DNA of 64,000 bases from Corticium candelabrum (Eukaryota > Porifera > Homoscleromorpha > Homosclerophorida > Plakinidae). The notes under the pieces were generated by a model. The model searched no databases and was not told where the DNA came from. It saw only the letters and a program-made list of their open reading frames with translations. Below are positions 10,021 to 20,852 of this stretch, piece by piece. The stretch spans positions 1,935,521 through 1,999,520 of the forward strand of contig NC_085087.1 of NCBI RefSeq assembly GCF_963422355.1, in the 5' to 3' direction. Numbering within the stretch: position 1 is the stretch's first letter; every line of letters starts with the position of its first letter. A program made the position numbers and the translations under genes.

Positions 10021-12918
10021 AAATTTTCATATATTTTTATACATCAAAGCTAATACAGGTGAAACTAAAGTAACAGCTAATGAACAACAAGTGTCACAAC
10101 TACAATTACAATTACACAAATAACAATTAGCATTAAAAAGCTCCCCTACGGAGCCTACAAACCGAAATTAGTTTACTGAATTGAAAGTTGAACAACATCT
10201 AAACTCTGGTCGTATTCTGTCCATATGTTACTCTGATCATCTTTCTAGCCATGCAACACCGAGGCATTGCAACGCTGAAGTTGTACTGACAAGCGTCTTC
10301 TCCAATGTGTTTTAAAATCTGAGGGATTGTTTCTTCCTTCTTCATCTCTATATAGTTTGGAAAGTTTATTGAGGAACGTTGATGCTTCTTCTCCCCACCC
10401 ACCAAAGTGCTCGAAAACTAGTGGAATAAGGGTAGGAGTGTACCCTCCAGGCAACTGCTCTTGAGAATATTTGCTATTTTTGATGTCTTCTCTTCTTCTT
10501 GCTGCAGCTCCATCCGTAGTTGCTGCACTTCGCAGAATGTCCTGGCTCCAGGGGTGAGCAAGGGCCACATCAAGCTCGACATTTCCCCCACATGTTGAGT
10601 CAAACACAACAATGTCTGCTCTATTGTTGGATGTTGTATATCTATCTTTTGGTTCAATTTGATGCTGGCATTGTAGACTGCTCATGCATTCAGACCAGCA
10701 CAAAACAACAGAATTGTGAGACCAAACTGGGCCTCCACCCATTTTGCATGTTAGTAAATGGTACCCTTCAACATCTAGCGACTTTCCACATTCACATTTA
10801 GTGGCCCAAGGTGGTAAAGACAAAGGTAGACCCAATCTGAGAGAAGCCGCCAAGACAAAATTGTCAGATGAAAGTGCAAACTTCTCTGAAGATGGAATGG
10901 AATCTAACCATGCTCCTGCTCCTTTACCTCTAATTGAACGCAATCGTGCTGCATCTCGGTTAGAATCAGTTTCAATCAACTGATCTGCTTTCGATTGTAC
11001 AAATTCTGTTGTTAGACGATGTTTCAACTTTTTTGTGTTAGGCAACAAATCCGACAACTTGGAAATATCTTTGAGATGGTGTTCTAAAGTTAGCCCAATA
11101 TCACTCGCATGATTAGATGATGTCACTAGAGAGTTGACTTGATCTTGAAGAACAGGAAAGCGATCAGGCAATAGCTTAAGAGAATGTGCCCAGCTGGCAA
11201 CAAAAGCAAAGGGTGCCACTTCGTTTAGGGAAGTCATACCAAAACCTCCTAGTCTTACTGGCAACGTTGCTTGCTTCCACATATTTCCACTGATGTCAAC
11301 ATTTCCTAGCAAACAAGAGAAGGTAGATTTTGTTTGCTTGTCGTGGATAGTAGCTGCATGTGCCAGTGTTTCTGGACACGTTCCTCTTGCTAAGTGATTT
11401 AGCCGTGTGGTATGACAGTATCTAAGAAGCAACATGGATGCTTGCACATTATCCAAGTCGACAAGCTGTCTACAAAGATCATTCCCTTTTCTGCAATAGT
11501 GGAACATGCTCGTGCAACATATTCACGTTTCCAATTGGTGTTCCTAGTATCACAATGCCTTCACTCGAAACAGGTATGATATATTCAGAAGAGAAGGTGT
11601 CTTCTTTGTCGTATGAACAGTATATTTCACATTTTGTTTCCTGTATTTCCAATCCTATTTGAAAAATTCAAGTTGAAGAGTGGAAAAAGCATCAAGGACA
11701 TGTTTTGCTGGTCCAACTAAGAAAACATCATCAAGATAAGCTAGCACTCTTATTGCTTGGAAATTGCTTTGCAAATCAACCAGGGTTTGTTGTATGCCTA
11801 AAGAAAACAGAACTGGTCCTAGAGGATCTCCCTGATGGATGCCTTCTTGAGATGCCAAAATAACTGTGACGTTATTCTGTAGGAAGACCAGAGGACCAAA
11901 CCCAGAATACATTTGCATGACATGATTTGTCAAGATAGGAAAAGATTTCATCACTTGTTGCAGCAAATGGGAGCGGTGGATTGAATTAAAGGCATTTTTA
12001 GCATCAGTCTTCAGAACAATCCATTCATTGTTGGCTTCTAGTAGAAGCTGGACATGGTGTAAAAGAAAATCTGTTCCTCCCTCTGTTGACACTCCATGCT
12101 GCAGAGGAGAAAAGAAATTCGAAAATTCACTTTTCATCTGTGCACAAATACATTTTGCAGTAACTCTTCTGAAAACTTCTCCAATAGCTATTGGTCGAAC
12201 GTATCCTGAGGCTTTGGGCAAAGCAATCAACCGTGCTGAGGACAACAACCTGGCAATTGAAAAAGGGACTGATCCATTGGCAATACAAGAAAAAGCAAAA
12301 TGCAAATGTTCAGCAGAAACAGTGTTGGAAGCAATAACTTTTAGGTGCTCATATCGCCATTCTGATGGGCCACACCCTGAGCCTCTTGGTGATTTCTTGA
12401 TGGAATTAAACAGATGTTGTTTTGACAAACTGATATGCATAGCAGGAGATGGCATGTCCGGAGATGGCATGTCCGGAATGTCAAACATCCGGATAGGATG
12501 CTTCTCAGCAAGCTTGTGACCTGTATCTGGAGTAGCTGGAGCTAATCCTCAGCTTGTAAGAACACGAGCAGCTCTTGAAAGTTCACCACATTGGACCAGA
12601 CATAGGGCAGCTCTCTTGACGTGATCTCTGGAGTTAGCTTTAGCATTCCCTTTCTTCATGTCTTCTCTACCACTAGACAGTAAGTCCTCCCATTGGAAGT
12701 TACGGAACTGCTTATACATGGATTGCATGACAGATAGTTTTGCTTTTCCACCCCTTGTAAGCGGTCGTAATACCATACGCGGTATCAGCAGCAGCAATTT
12801 TCAGCCTGTTTCATCTGTCGGGTCATTTCTGATCTTACTGAAGGCTACTGAACAGCAATCCAGGAAGTTAGCTTTCATAGCAGGTTTGATCTTCTGCACT
12901 GTTCTCGCTGGAATCATT
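10021..12918 (-). mobile_element. RLE-encoding non-LTR retrotransposon, nearly full RT and endonuclease, decayed
   Basis: In order on the minus strand: an N-terminal segment containing IPRMVLRPLTRGGK (about 12740-12795); reverse transcriptase with KTDAKNAFNSIHR (motif A), EGIHQGDPLGPVLFSL (motif B) and YLDDVFLVG (motif C, about 11720-11745); GIVILGTPIGN (about 11540); thumb; zinc knuckle CECGKSLDVEGYHLLTC (about 10745-10797); and a PD-(D/E)XK-type endonuclease with RADIVVFD and ELDVALAHPW, ending near 10245. Two in-frame TGA codons (near 12801 and 12549) and two frame shifts (near 11657 and between 11480 and 11500) inactivate it. The zinc knuckle followed by R-x-D-I and LDV is typical of site-selective R2/R4/Dong-like elements. 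Both ends abut (TCTG)n, at 9988-10020 and 12919-12990. No N-terminal zinc finger was seen, so it may be 5' truncated. Confidence 0.88.
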
Positions 12919-13108
12919 TTCCTGTCTGTCTGTCTGTATGTATGTATGTTTGTCTGTGTGTCTGTCTCTCTGTCCGTCTGTCTGTATGAGTTTGACATTC
13001 AAAGTTAAGTCCATTAGTTAAAGACTTTGTTGTTTGCAAGGACTGATTTGTATTCTAAAATCCTAGTTTATGTGCAAGTTGAAGTAGAATCTGTATGAGA
13101 ATAAATTA

Positions 13109-13158
<50 letters not shown>

Positions 13159-13210
13159 AGTCCGTCCGTCCGTCCCGTCTGTCCGTCGGTCTGTCTGTTT
13201 GTCTATCTCT
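12919..13210. repeat. Two (TCTG)n tracts with a 120-bp spacer
   Basis: Tracts at 12919-12990 (with TATG and CTCTG variants) and 13111-13203 (about 14 TCTG units, then TCCG). The first is the right flank of the decayed retrotransposon. The spacer ends in gagaataaattatctg, resembling a retrotransposon tail (aataaacttgattctg) seen at 9970. Confidence 0.85.
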
Positions 13211-13850
13211 GTTCGTGAGTTCATATACATGCATGCAAGCGTTTGCATCTAGACTTTTTAAGTCGGTCCTTTTCAGTGTTCATGCAAGTGGAAATCGCAC
13301 TGTCAGGAAAATCAACCTGCATGGAGAGCCTGGCATTTTAAATTTTAATCTAGACTAGAACGTATATACAGTACGTATACCATTCTGTCTAGCGTATATA
13401 CCGTCACACACAGTTGAAGCAATAAATATTTCAAAATCGTATTTATTATTTATAGCCAGCTATTTCGACTGTATATCTATAGCTAAAAGCGTATGCTTGA
13501 TGCAGGCTAACTATAAAGTTTACGTACATATGGTAATTTTACCCCGTTCTACTAGCAAGAATCAAAACACAAACCCCAGCATTTGTTACCAAAAATAGAG
13601 AATGTCAGGTATGGCTCTACAGAACTAATTATGCGCATGCAGTTGCTACAAAGCTGTTTCGGTTGCGTCCCGATTAGCAAAAGCGCCGGATATGCTTGAG
13701 AGCATCTCATCCCTCGTGTCTTGAGCCATGTCACAGCACTCATCCATTCGACGGTTCACAACTAAGTAACAGTCATTGCAATGTATTAGCTAAGCAACAA
13801 GCAAAATAAATTTGCGGTATACAGAGAACAACGCCCTCTTTAAGACAACG
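13211..13850. other. Intergenic, no recognisable gene
   Basis: Stop-rich on both strands. A minus frame at 13552-13743 has no recognisable features. Confidence 0.5.
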
Positions 13851-14250
13851 TTCGTCTCTCTCTCTCTCTCTCTCTCTCACTCACTCACTCACTCACTTTA
13901 TTCAATTTCACTGGTAAACACACTTTATCTGACAGTCACTCGCAAGAAAACTTGTATATCTAACTAAATAGACAAATAACTTGAACATCACTATCACTAA
14001 TACAAACTAAACACTACAACACACCTACACAAACTCACAGCTAACTACGTAAAGTCACCACCAAAGTATCTTGCTGACATCGTAAAAGCAGCATCAGGAT
14101 TTCCGATACACTTTCCAACGATGGCAGACACCTTGTTTTGGATGATTGATGAGTTGGCCCTTTGAAGATTGATCGCTATTCTCCTTCTCCCTCACTCACT
14201 CACTCACTCACTCACTCACTCACTCACTCACTCACTCACTTTTATTTCAA
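13851..14250 (-). mobile_element. Second RLE-type element, C-terminal and 3' UTR fragment inside (ACTC)n
   Basis: Between two CACT/ACTC tracts (13855-13897 with a leading CT run, and about 14190-14240) the minus strand encodes a C-terminus reading INLQRANSSIIQNKVSAIVG, then AAFTMSARYFGGDFT and a stop near 14050. The LQRANS step matches the LQRCNA step at the end of the neighbouring elements. The rest is 3' UTR. The fragment therefore sits inside a different tetranucleotide microsatellite from the first family. Confidence 0.7.
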
Positions 14251-14540
14251 TTCAGAAAGGTAATCACTCACTCACACACTCATTTGTATAGTTGACATAT
14301 ACTTGAACGCATACGTAGACTTTAGTAAAACAACTAAAATTATAAGACTATCGTAAAATGCGAATTTTACAACTAGATGTCCAGCTAACTTTACAACATT
14401 AATAGAAAACGAGCAAGACACTATATAACTCAACATTAGAAACTAGCAGACACACATACATTAATCAAGCAATTACAGTCTACCCAAACACCTAGCCTAA
14501 ACTACATCTGTCCGGTTTTACTGGGATTAATTTTCTCTGC
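14241..14540 (-). mobile_element. Possible further 3' UTR copy of the (ACTC)-associated element
   Basis: After the second ACTC tract the sequence restarts with ttttatttcaattcagaaagg, closely similar to the tttattcaatttcactgg that follows the first tract. It has the same CA-rich, AT-rich composition, but no coding remnant was seen. Confidence 0.4.
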
Positions 14541-16240
14541 TATGCATGATGTTGCAATTTTGTCTTTGCAAGCCTAGAAACTCAAAGGTCGCCTCTACTA
14601 GGATGACGACAATAATACGTACGATCAGTGATTCGTGTCCGTACATTTCACTAGCATTGGTACCTTCAGCATTATTCACTATTGATGAAACAGGTGGGGA
14701 ACAGACTTACCGCTATTACGAGAACGCAAGAGAAGACAGCTTCTCATTCAAGATACTGCAATAGAGATAGTTGACTTTTTACGGTTGCTCCCTATATTAC
14801 TGGACAGTTTCGAGCAGTTTCCCAGGCCTACGCCACTGCTGTTGCTTAAGCTATAGGTGTGTTGCAATCTCAAATAGTGCATGCTTCACGTGGCAGGACG
14901 TGCGCTACGAGAGATTTCAAGTAGTACACACCGTTACCAAACAGGAGAACATAATGAGAGATCTTTTCTCCATATATGCTCCTGACCAATTGTTTGCAAT
15001 ACAACGCCCAATTTTCCGAGGCAACTGCCTCGTTTGCCTCGTGCCTAGTTACGCCCTTGTATCTATACTCTAGCTGAGAGGCATCTAGGCATACAGTAGA
15101 TCATAGATTACGATTGCACGCTACCACAATCATCTGTTATTTAACGTAACTAATACTGCTAGCCTAGCGTCAAAAAGAAAGCGCCAACATTCGATTGAAG
15201 CCAAGAATTTATCTAAAATTAACTAGTAACTTCGAGTAGGTAAGAAATTTAGAATTAGTGATAGTAGTGCACCGTTCCAGATTCTTCTCGGACCGTTGTC
15301 AAAGGCAAATGTAAAGTAAGAAAGCAGGTTGAGGATTGATTATTACCCAATTGAAATTGCTGATAAAATGTTGAATACAGGTTATATTTGCCTTCCACGT
15401 TTTACTATATATAGCAGTTACTATATAGTGGTCATGATAGAGCTGCTGCATTGTAAATACTTACCTTTAATTATTTGCTGGGTGCACGGGCAGCATCTAA
15501 TGACTTCATCTTTACTTTGGTCTTTTGAAGTCTCTGGTACTTCTCTTACTGACTTGGAAGTTTCTAAGATAATACGCAGTAAAGCACAGCAATGTATACA
15601 CACATACCATACATGAAAGTCACGCAGCGACTGCAATAAGATATAATGATTTGCTAAGTGCAATAGCTTTACACGTCATACAACTTCAATAATGAGAGTG
15701 TAGACATGTCCTTTAATATTCTATATTTTATGCCTCTAAGACAAAGAGGCAAACGTAGAAATAGAAACCACAAGAGCAACGCAAACTATACTAGAAGACG
15801 ACTGATACAATTAGAGCAAATAGGCAAGAAAATGAAATGAAAAAGACAGACAGGAGAGCAGCGGAGAAAAAGAAGAGAGAAAAGAAAAACAAGAAAAGAA
15901 GAAAACAAGTTTTCTAAATCAAAATTTAGATAAATTATTATAAAATTTAGAAACTTTAATATGCAAATATGAAAAGACCAAGTAAAGTAGATACTCGATG
16001 TAATTTAGTTATTTCTTTCTAATCCAGTCTGCTGAGATCGTAATGTAAGATATAGATCTAGAGCTTCAAATAGTACGTATAGTTGTCCTTCTGTTGGACT
16101 AGACTATTGCGTTTCGTCATAAATAATTGGTAACTACAAAAATCACCATTTCTTCAATGGTGCATAGAGCTCGCGATCGTTTGTTCAAATGTCAGTAATG
16201 TTAGACTTCAACAATATTCAACAATACTGCCACGTATTGC
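14541..16240. other. Intergenic, no recognisable gene
   Basis: Several short incidental frames (14546-14764, 14771-15073, 15329-15616) lack domains or splice-consistent neighbours. A purine-rich stretch lies at 15835-15910. It includes the 3' UTR of the minus-strand Ig-like gene. Confidence 0.45.
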
Positions 16241-18812
16241 TTACAAATTGTATGCTACCTTCACTGTTAACATAATAATAGATCAGTGTATATATACGTA
16301 GGAACAACTGTAGGTTTAAGTTAAGTTACGTCTCTCTGCACTGCTGCTTACAAGAATACGTACCATCATAGCTAGAAGGTTGATCCCCTTTTCCTGAGCC
16401 TGGTGTGTTATCATTGTCTGTTTCATACGCTGGACCCCCTGTCGTAGTTAGCATATTTCCAAAACTCATTTCCGGATCAGACCGAACTATGCAATTAATA
16501 ACATTTCACTACACTTACTAGACTGTTCTAAAGTTGTTTTACTGTAAACATACCAGAACCTCCCCATGCTGAAGGAATGGCTTCTTGATTATTCAGTTGG
16601 TCTTTGCTATACGTGCACGAACTTTCGACTTGAACACTTTCACTTCCTTCGATCCAATCAACAAAACATGCAAACATAAATATAAACAAAGTGTATTTAC
16701 TAAAACCAACCCAGATCACTTTTACTTTCATTTTCCTTTGAAGTAGATCTCGGACCGCAATAAGACGAGATTGCCATCCTCCCAATAATTACAAGAACTC
16801 CAATAAGCAACAGTACGCCTACAACAACTCCTGCAATGACGACATGGCTCATTACGTCAGTCTTATGATTGCCTTGTCCATTGTTTGTCGCTAATGTATA
16901 ACTGCTTGTCTGTTGCTTTTGTTGGGGTGAAATCATTGTGGTTGTTGTAGAAGCAGGTTCAGAAGTTATGTAATATTCCCCTGATAGATTGGGATCAAAG
17001 ACTATTTGGGTGGAGACTAAACGCGTGCCTTGACCTGCAGGTAAGCGCATACATGTTACATTTGCCTTTCCTCTGCCAGTCACATTATAAAAGTAATATC
17101 GTATTTCCCAGTATTCATGATTTCTTTCGGCGTCTATTGAATCATCTGGTTGTAGCATCTCTCCATTGTTAATAGTAAGCACAAAAAAAGTGTCATCTCG
17201 GTATACCGCTGATTGTCAGTAGTAACAGTACAGTTTACATCAATTGTCCAATTAGACCTACCGTTGGAACGGTGAGAAATAGACATATCAATATCAGCCT
17301 TAACTCTGACATCATCTTTAGGTCGAATTAGAAGATTTAAGCAAGAAAACTTCTTGTCAAGGTGACAGCAAAGATTTCCTGAATCAGACCGATCAGCAAC
17401 CATGTCAATTTGCCCTCTAACGAGAGATTGGTGTTTCAACACTTGCTGTGACAAATTCACTTTTCCAGTATCCTTTTCTGGGAACGTTTTCCCATTTATG
17501 GTCCAGGAGACATCAGGAGTCATAACTGACGAATCGTATGGACATGTGCATTCTACAGCAAACGGCGTGTTTTCATCAACTTCTAATACAATCTCTTTAT
17601 GATCGTCACCAATTGCATGATGGCTCCCAAAGAAACAACCTAAATAGTGACAAATAGTTAAAGAGATAGACACACGAATGCAATAATTGTTCACAACTGC
17701 TAAGCTTACATCTATATCTAGGTCCTAAATGCATACCAGCAGTAACCATCTCAACTCTGAAAGTGGAAAATGTGTTTGTCTAGCTCTAAACAGGCATGGT
17801 TCTAGCGCAATCACAATCAGTTTTTTCTGTTCACCCGGAGAATACACGCTGGCGTTTTATTACTACAATAACGCTTTGACAAATTTGAATACGCAATGTC
17901 AACCACCTGGCCTTGATTGAAATTAAGCTACAGCTACGTCTCTCTAGATTCGATCCTAGCATCTCAAATTTTATATGGTATATAGTGAAACTGTTAAATT
18001 CCAGGCAACATTCCAGTAATAAGTGGCTTGCAAAGATTCTGAGAACTGTCTTTTCAGTCAATTTAGTTACTGCATGCATGTCCATGCATTCAGCTAATTA
18101 ATTAATTACTGTCTGCAGCTAGAAGACCATCATAAATACAGCCCACGTCCTTAAAATCATCCAGTGACACAAGTTTCACCCGCTGTGCACCGTACTGGCA
18201 ATGAAAAGCAATCATTGTATTGTCATGCACTCTGACCTAAAACATCTATGCACACACTTGCATCATTTCGTCTGATATCACACCTACAGGAAAATCTTTA
18301 GCACCCTCAGGCTGTTCTCCCGCTCTACGTATCTATGATCGTACTACGTGTTTAAAAACCTCCTTACCCATGCAGTTTTTGGTCTTGTTACAATTCTATG
18401 ATGTGATGCAATCACACCAACATATTTCGTCATCCGTAAAAACAGTCCTCAAGTACGAGTATTAGCTAGGCTGCATGGGTAAAACAACAATACACAAACG
18501 CCAGATTATACATATCAAATATAGAGGGACGGTACGTGGTAGGGCGCTGATCTGAGACCACGCACGCTCTGTTTAACTAGTAAGCTACAGGTCGATCTGC
18601 TATAGCCGCGATTACCGTTATACCGTTGGAGGAGCCTCCACAGAAAGAGGGTGCCTTCCAATTCTTTAAAAAAAACTGGAAAAAGGCTCGAAGAGCCCAA
18701 TGAAGCAACCGTAGAGATGACGCAATTACGTTAGTCCAGGAGTACACTTACCGTCTATTAGTCGTGGTAGCAGAGACGCTGTTGTTAGAGCTAAATAGAA
18801 AACGTGAGCCAT
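16241..18812 (-). CDS. Ig-like type I membrane receptor, about 404 aa, one-base frameshift
   Basis: Exons on the minus strand: 18812-18752 (signal peptide MAHVFYLALTTASLLPRLIDG), 17639-16726, 16646-16554, 16486-16364, 16263-16241; every join is phase 1 with GT-AG signals. Exon 2 holds a V-like domain (ECTCPYDSS, VSWTING, DRSDSGNLCCHLDKKFSC), a second Ig-like domain (NCTVTTDN ... ANVTCMRL), a Thr/Ser/Gln-rich stalk and one membrane span (HVVIAGVVVGVLLLIGVLVI). The cytoplasmic tail has tyrosines in GGPAYETDN, SSYDGV and AYNL. Exon 2 is one base out of phase: the frame shifts at a run of seven A (17183-17189, plus strand), in the middle of domain 2, so this is either a pseudogene allele or a homopolymer sequencing error. 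A long first intron (17640-18751) separates the signal exon. Likely a cell-surface recognition receptor; the ligand is unknown. Confidence 0.78.
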
Positions 18813-20224
18813 GAATTCACTTTGAGAGCATATTCTAGCTTGAGATTTCGCCGATCATGTGAAGAAGCTAACTAGCTAGAGGGGAATCCCCTGTTTGGCA
18901 ATACGTAGTATCGTGTAACGACTCCCCTCCCATGTGACGCGTTGCTATTCAAACAACGGAGAGTCGTAGCCTCAAAGAAATCAATATAAATTGTCAAAAC
19001 ACGTGTGTTGTCGAGCATGAACATTGCCGAGCGTAGCGAGGCTTCTAATTCGGGTTCCCCAACAGAAAGTGGCGTGGTCCTGTAGGCTATACTGTACTAG
19101 TAAATCGAGCTCTCGTTTGAATTGATTGTTTTGAAAAGTGGTAAACATCAAAGCTCTGACATTCCAAATCACGTCATATTGCAAGGTGCATCTGCAAATT
19201 CATCGTCTTTAGCTAATTAGCAGCCTTCTAGTCCACCAAACAATGGACATTAATTAAGCAGTTTATCAACTCGGAGATAACTCTCTGGTCGTGTTGCATC
19301 TTTTGAAGTGACTAGAATACTAGAGTTTGTTGAAGGGGTAGGGAGGAAGCGACTACAGACTGTGACGTCACCAACTTTATGACGTCACTCACTCGTCGCG
19401 TGACTCGACATTCGGGCAAGTATAATTGTGAACCAATTATAAGAAATCTATGTTTGGGCAAAGAATCTAGTAATAAGACGATTTTACGTTTTAGTCGCTA
19501 CAGCACTGTCATCTCTTGAACGTGAATTTGGTTACATGAGATTTGACACTGCTAAAAACATAATTAATTAAGAATAAAAACCGCAGACGTAATGCTCATT
19601 CACTGTCTCTCCACAAGCTGCCATCCAATAAAAATACAGAAAACCATGCACCGCAGTTTAGAGGAGCAGTCAGGAGATAAGTCATAATAAATGTGCACAT
19701 ACGTACAAATTTTTTACTTTCAATTATGTCCATATTTTGGAGTGAATTGTATGTAGAGTTACTTTAAACATATTGTTTATACTCAAGCAAATTCTACAGA
19801 ATAGAATGTTGCTATACTTGCAACTTTAACATGAATTTCACCCATACAATATTGTTTAAATGCACAATAATCCAATGTCCACTGATTCAGTTCCTACTGC
19901 TAACCAAGCAATAGTATGTTTCTTCTCACAATTCTTGGTAAACTTTGGAGATTTGGTGGTTGTTTGACAGCCAATGAGTGCTTTAAATTTTCGAAAACCA
20001 CTTCTTCTACTCTCCTTCGACTCTTTCCGACAATAAACAAACAAAAAACACACTCTCCCTTTCATTGAGGTGTTGCAAGACCATCTTGAATTTGATATAG
20101 GATTTGAAGATATGGGTCTTTGAATCTCTAATGTTTTGGTCTGATTAATTCTGTTCTTGCAATACCATATTGGATTTGAACTTCTAGGCATTCGAATCTC
20201 TACCCTGTTAGTCTGATTTAAACT
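18813..20224. other. Upstream region of the Ig-like receptor, with a diverged 75-bp tandem near 20090-20220
   Basis: Holds two CRE-like sites (listed separately) and, at about 20085-20220, two diverged copies of a 70-75 bp unit. On the minus strand both start with atcaga(c)t/caa and contain agagattc(ra)aa..., then ttcaaatcc.atat, then tattgcaa or tcttgcaa. The minus frame at 19856-20191 shows no domain. Confidence 0.45.
19363..19387. promoter_or_regulatory. Paired CRE-like sites
   Basis: Two perfect TGACGTCA palindromes at 19363-19370 and 19380-19387, 17 bp apart, about 560 bp upstream of the Ig-like receptor start on the minus strand. The motif is the canonical binding site of CREB/ATF bZIP factors. 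That it regulates this gene is only inference. Confidence 0.45.
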
Positions 20225-20642
20225 CTAGCTTTGCAATAGCTCTAATAGGGCATTGGGAGAGACATCACAGTCGACAGATGGTGTGAGTGTTGTGTACATT
20301 CTAAAATACGAACAATTTGATTCAAATGTGACAACATGGAGAAGGGAGCCTTGCCAAGTACACCCTATTCCTGCGTGAACAACTGCGGAGATCGTTGCAA
20401 AATATTTTGCTGCCTGCAAGAATACAAATATTAGATAACATGTATTATGTCATTACTTAATGTGGGTGTGAAGCACCTCTGGAGCAACTTGCTTGAACAA
20501 ACAGTTTTGTATATTTGCTTGTAGAGTCACACAAAAGTTTCGTGACTCACGGTATTTGTCTAGAAATAATATCAATAAAAGTATATTTGCCACTCATGGT
20601 ACATATATTCAACAAACAAACAAACACACACACACACACACA

Positions 20643-20684
<42 letters not shown>

Positions 20685-20791
20685 TACGCACGCACACACT
20701 CACCCCGCTCGCAACCAAACCAACACCCACGCATACACACAAACAGGCAGGCAGACAGGCAGACAGACAAGCAGACAGACAGACAGGCAGG

Positions 20792-20852
<61 letters not shown>

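Noticed and set aside
12028-12519. 163-aa plus-strand frame
   Set aside because: It is antisense to the reverse transcriptase, which has all catalytic motifs on the minus strand.
17134-17694. Separate small Ig gene starting at the Met near 17694
   Set aside because: That Met lies in the intron before the acceptor at 17640. The phase-1 signal exon at 18752-18812 provides a proper start.
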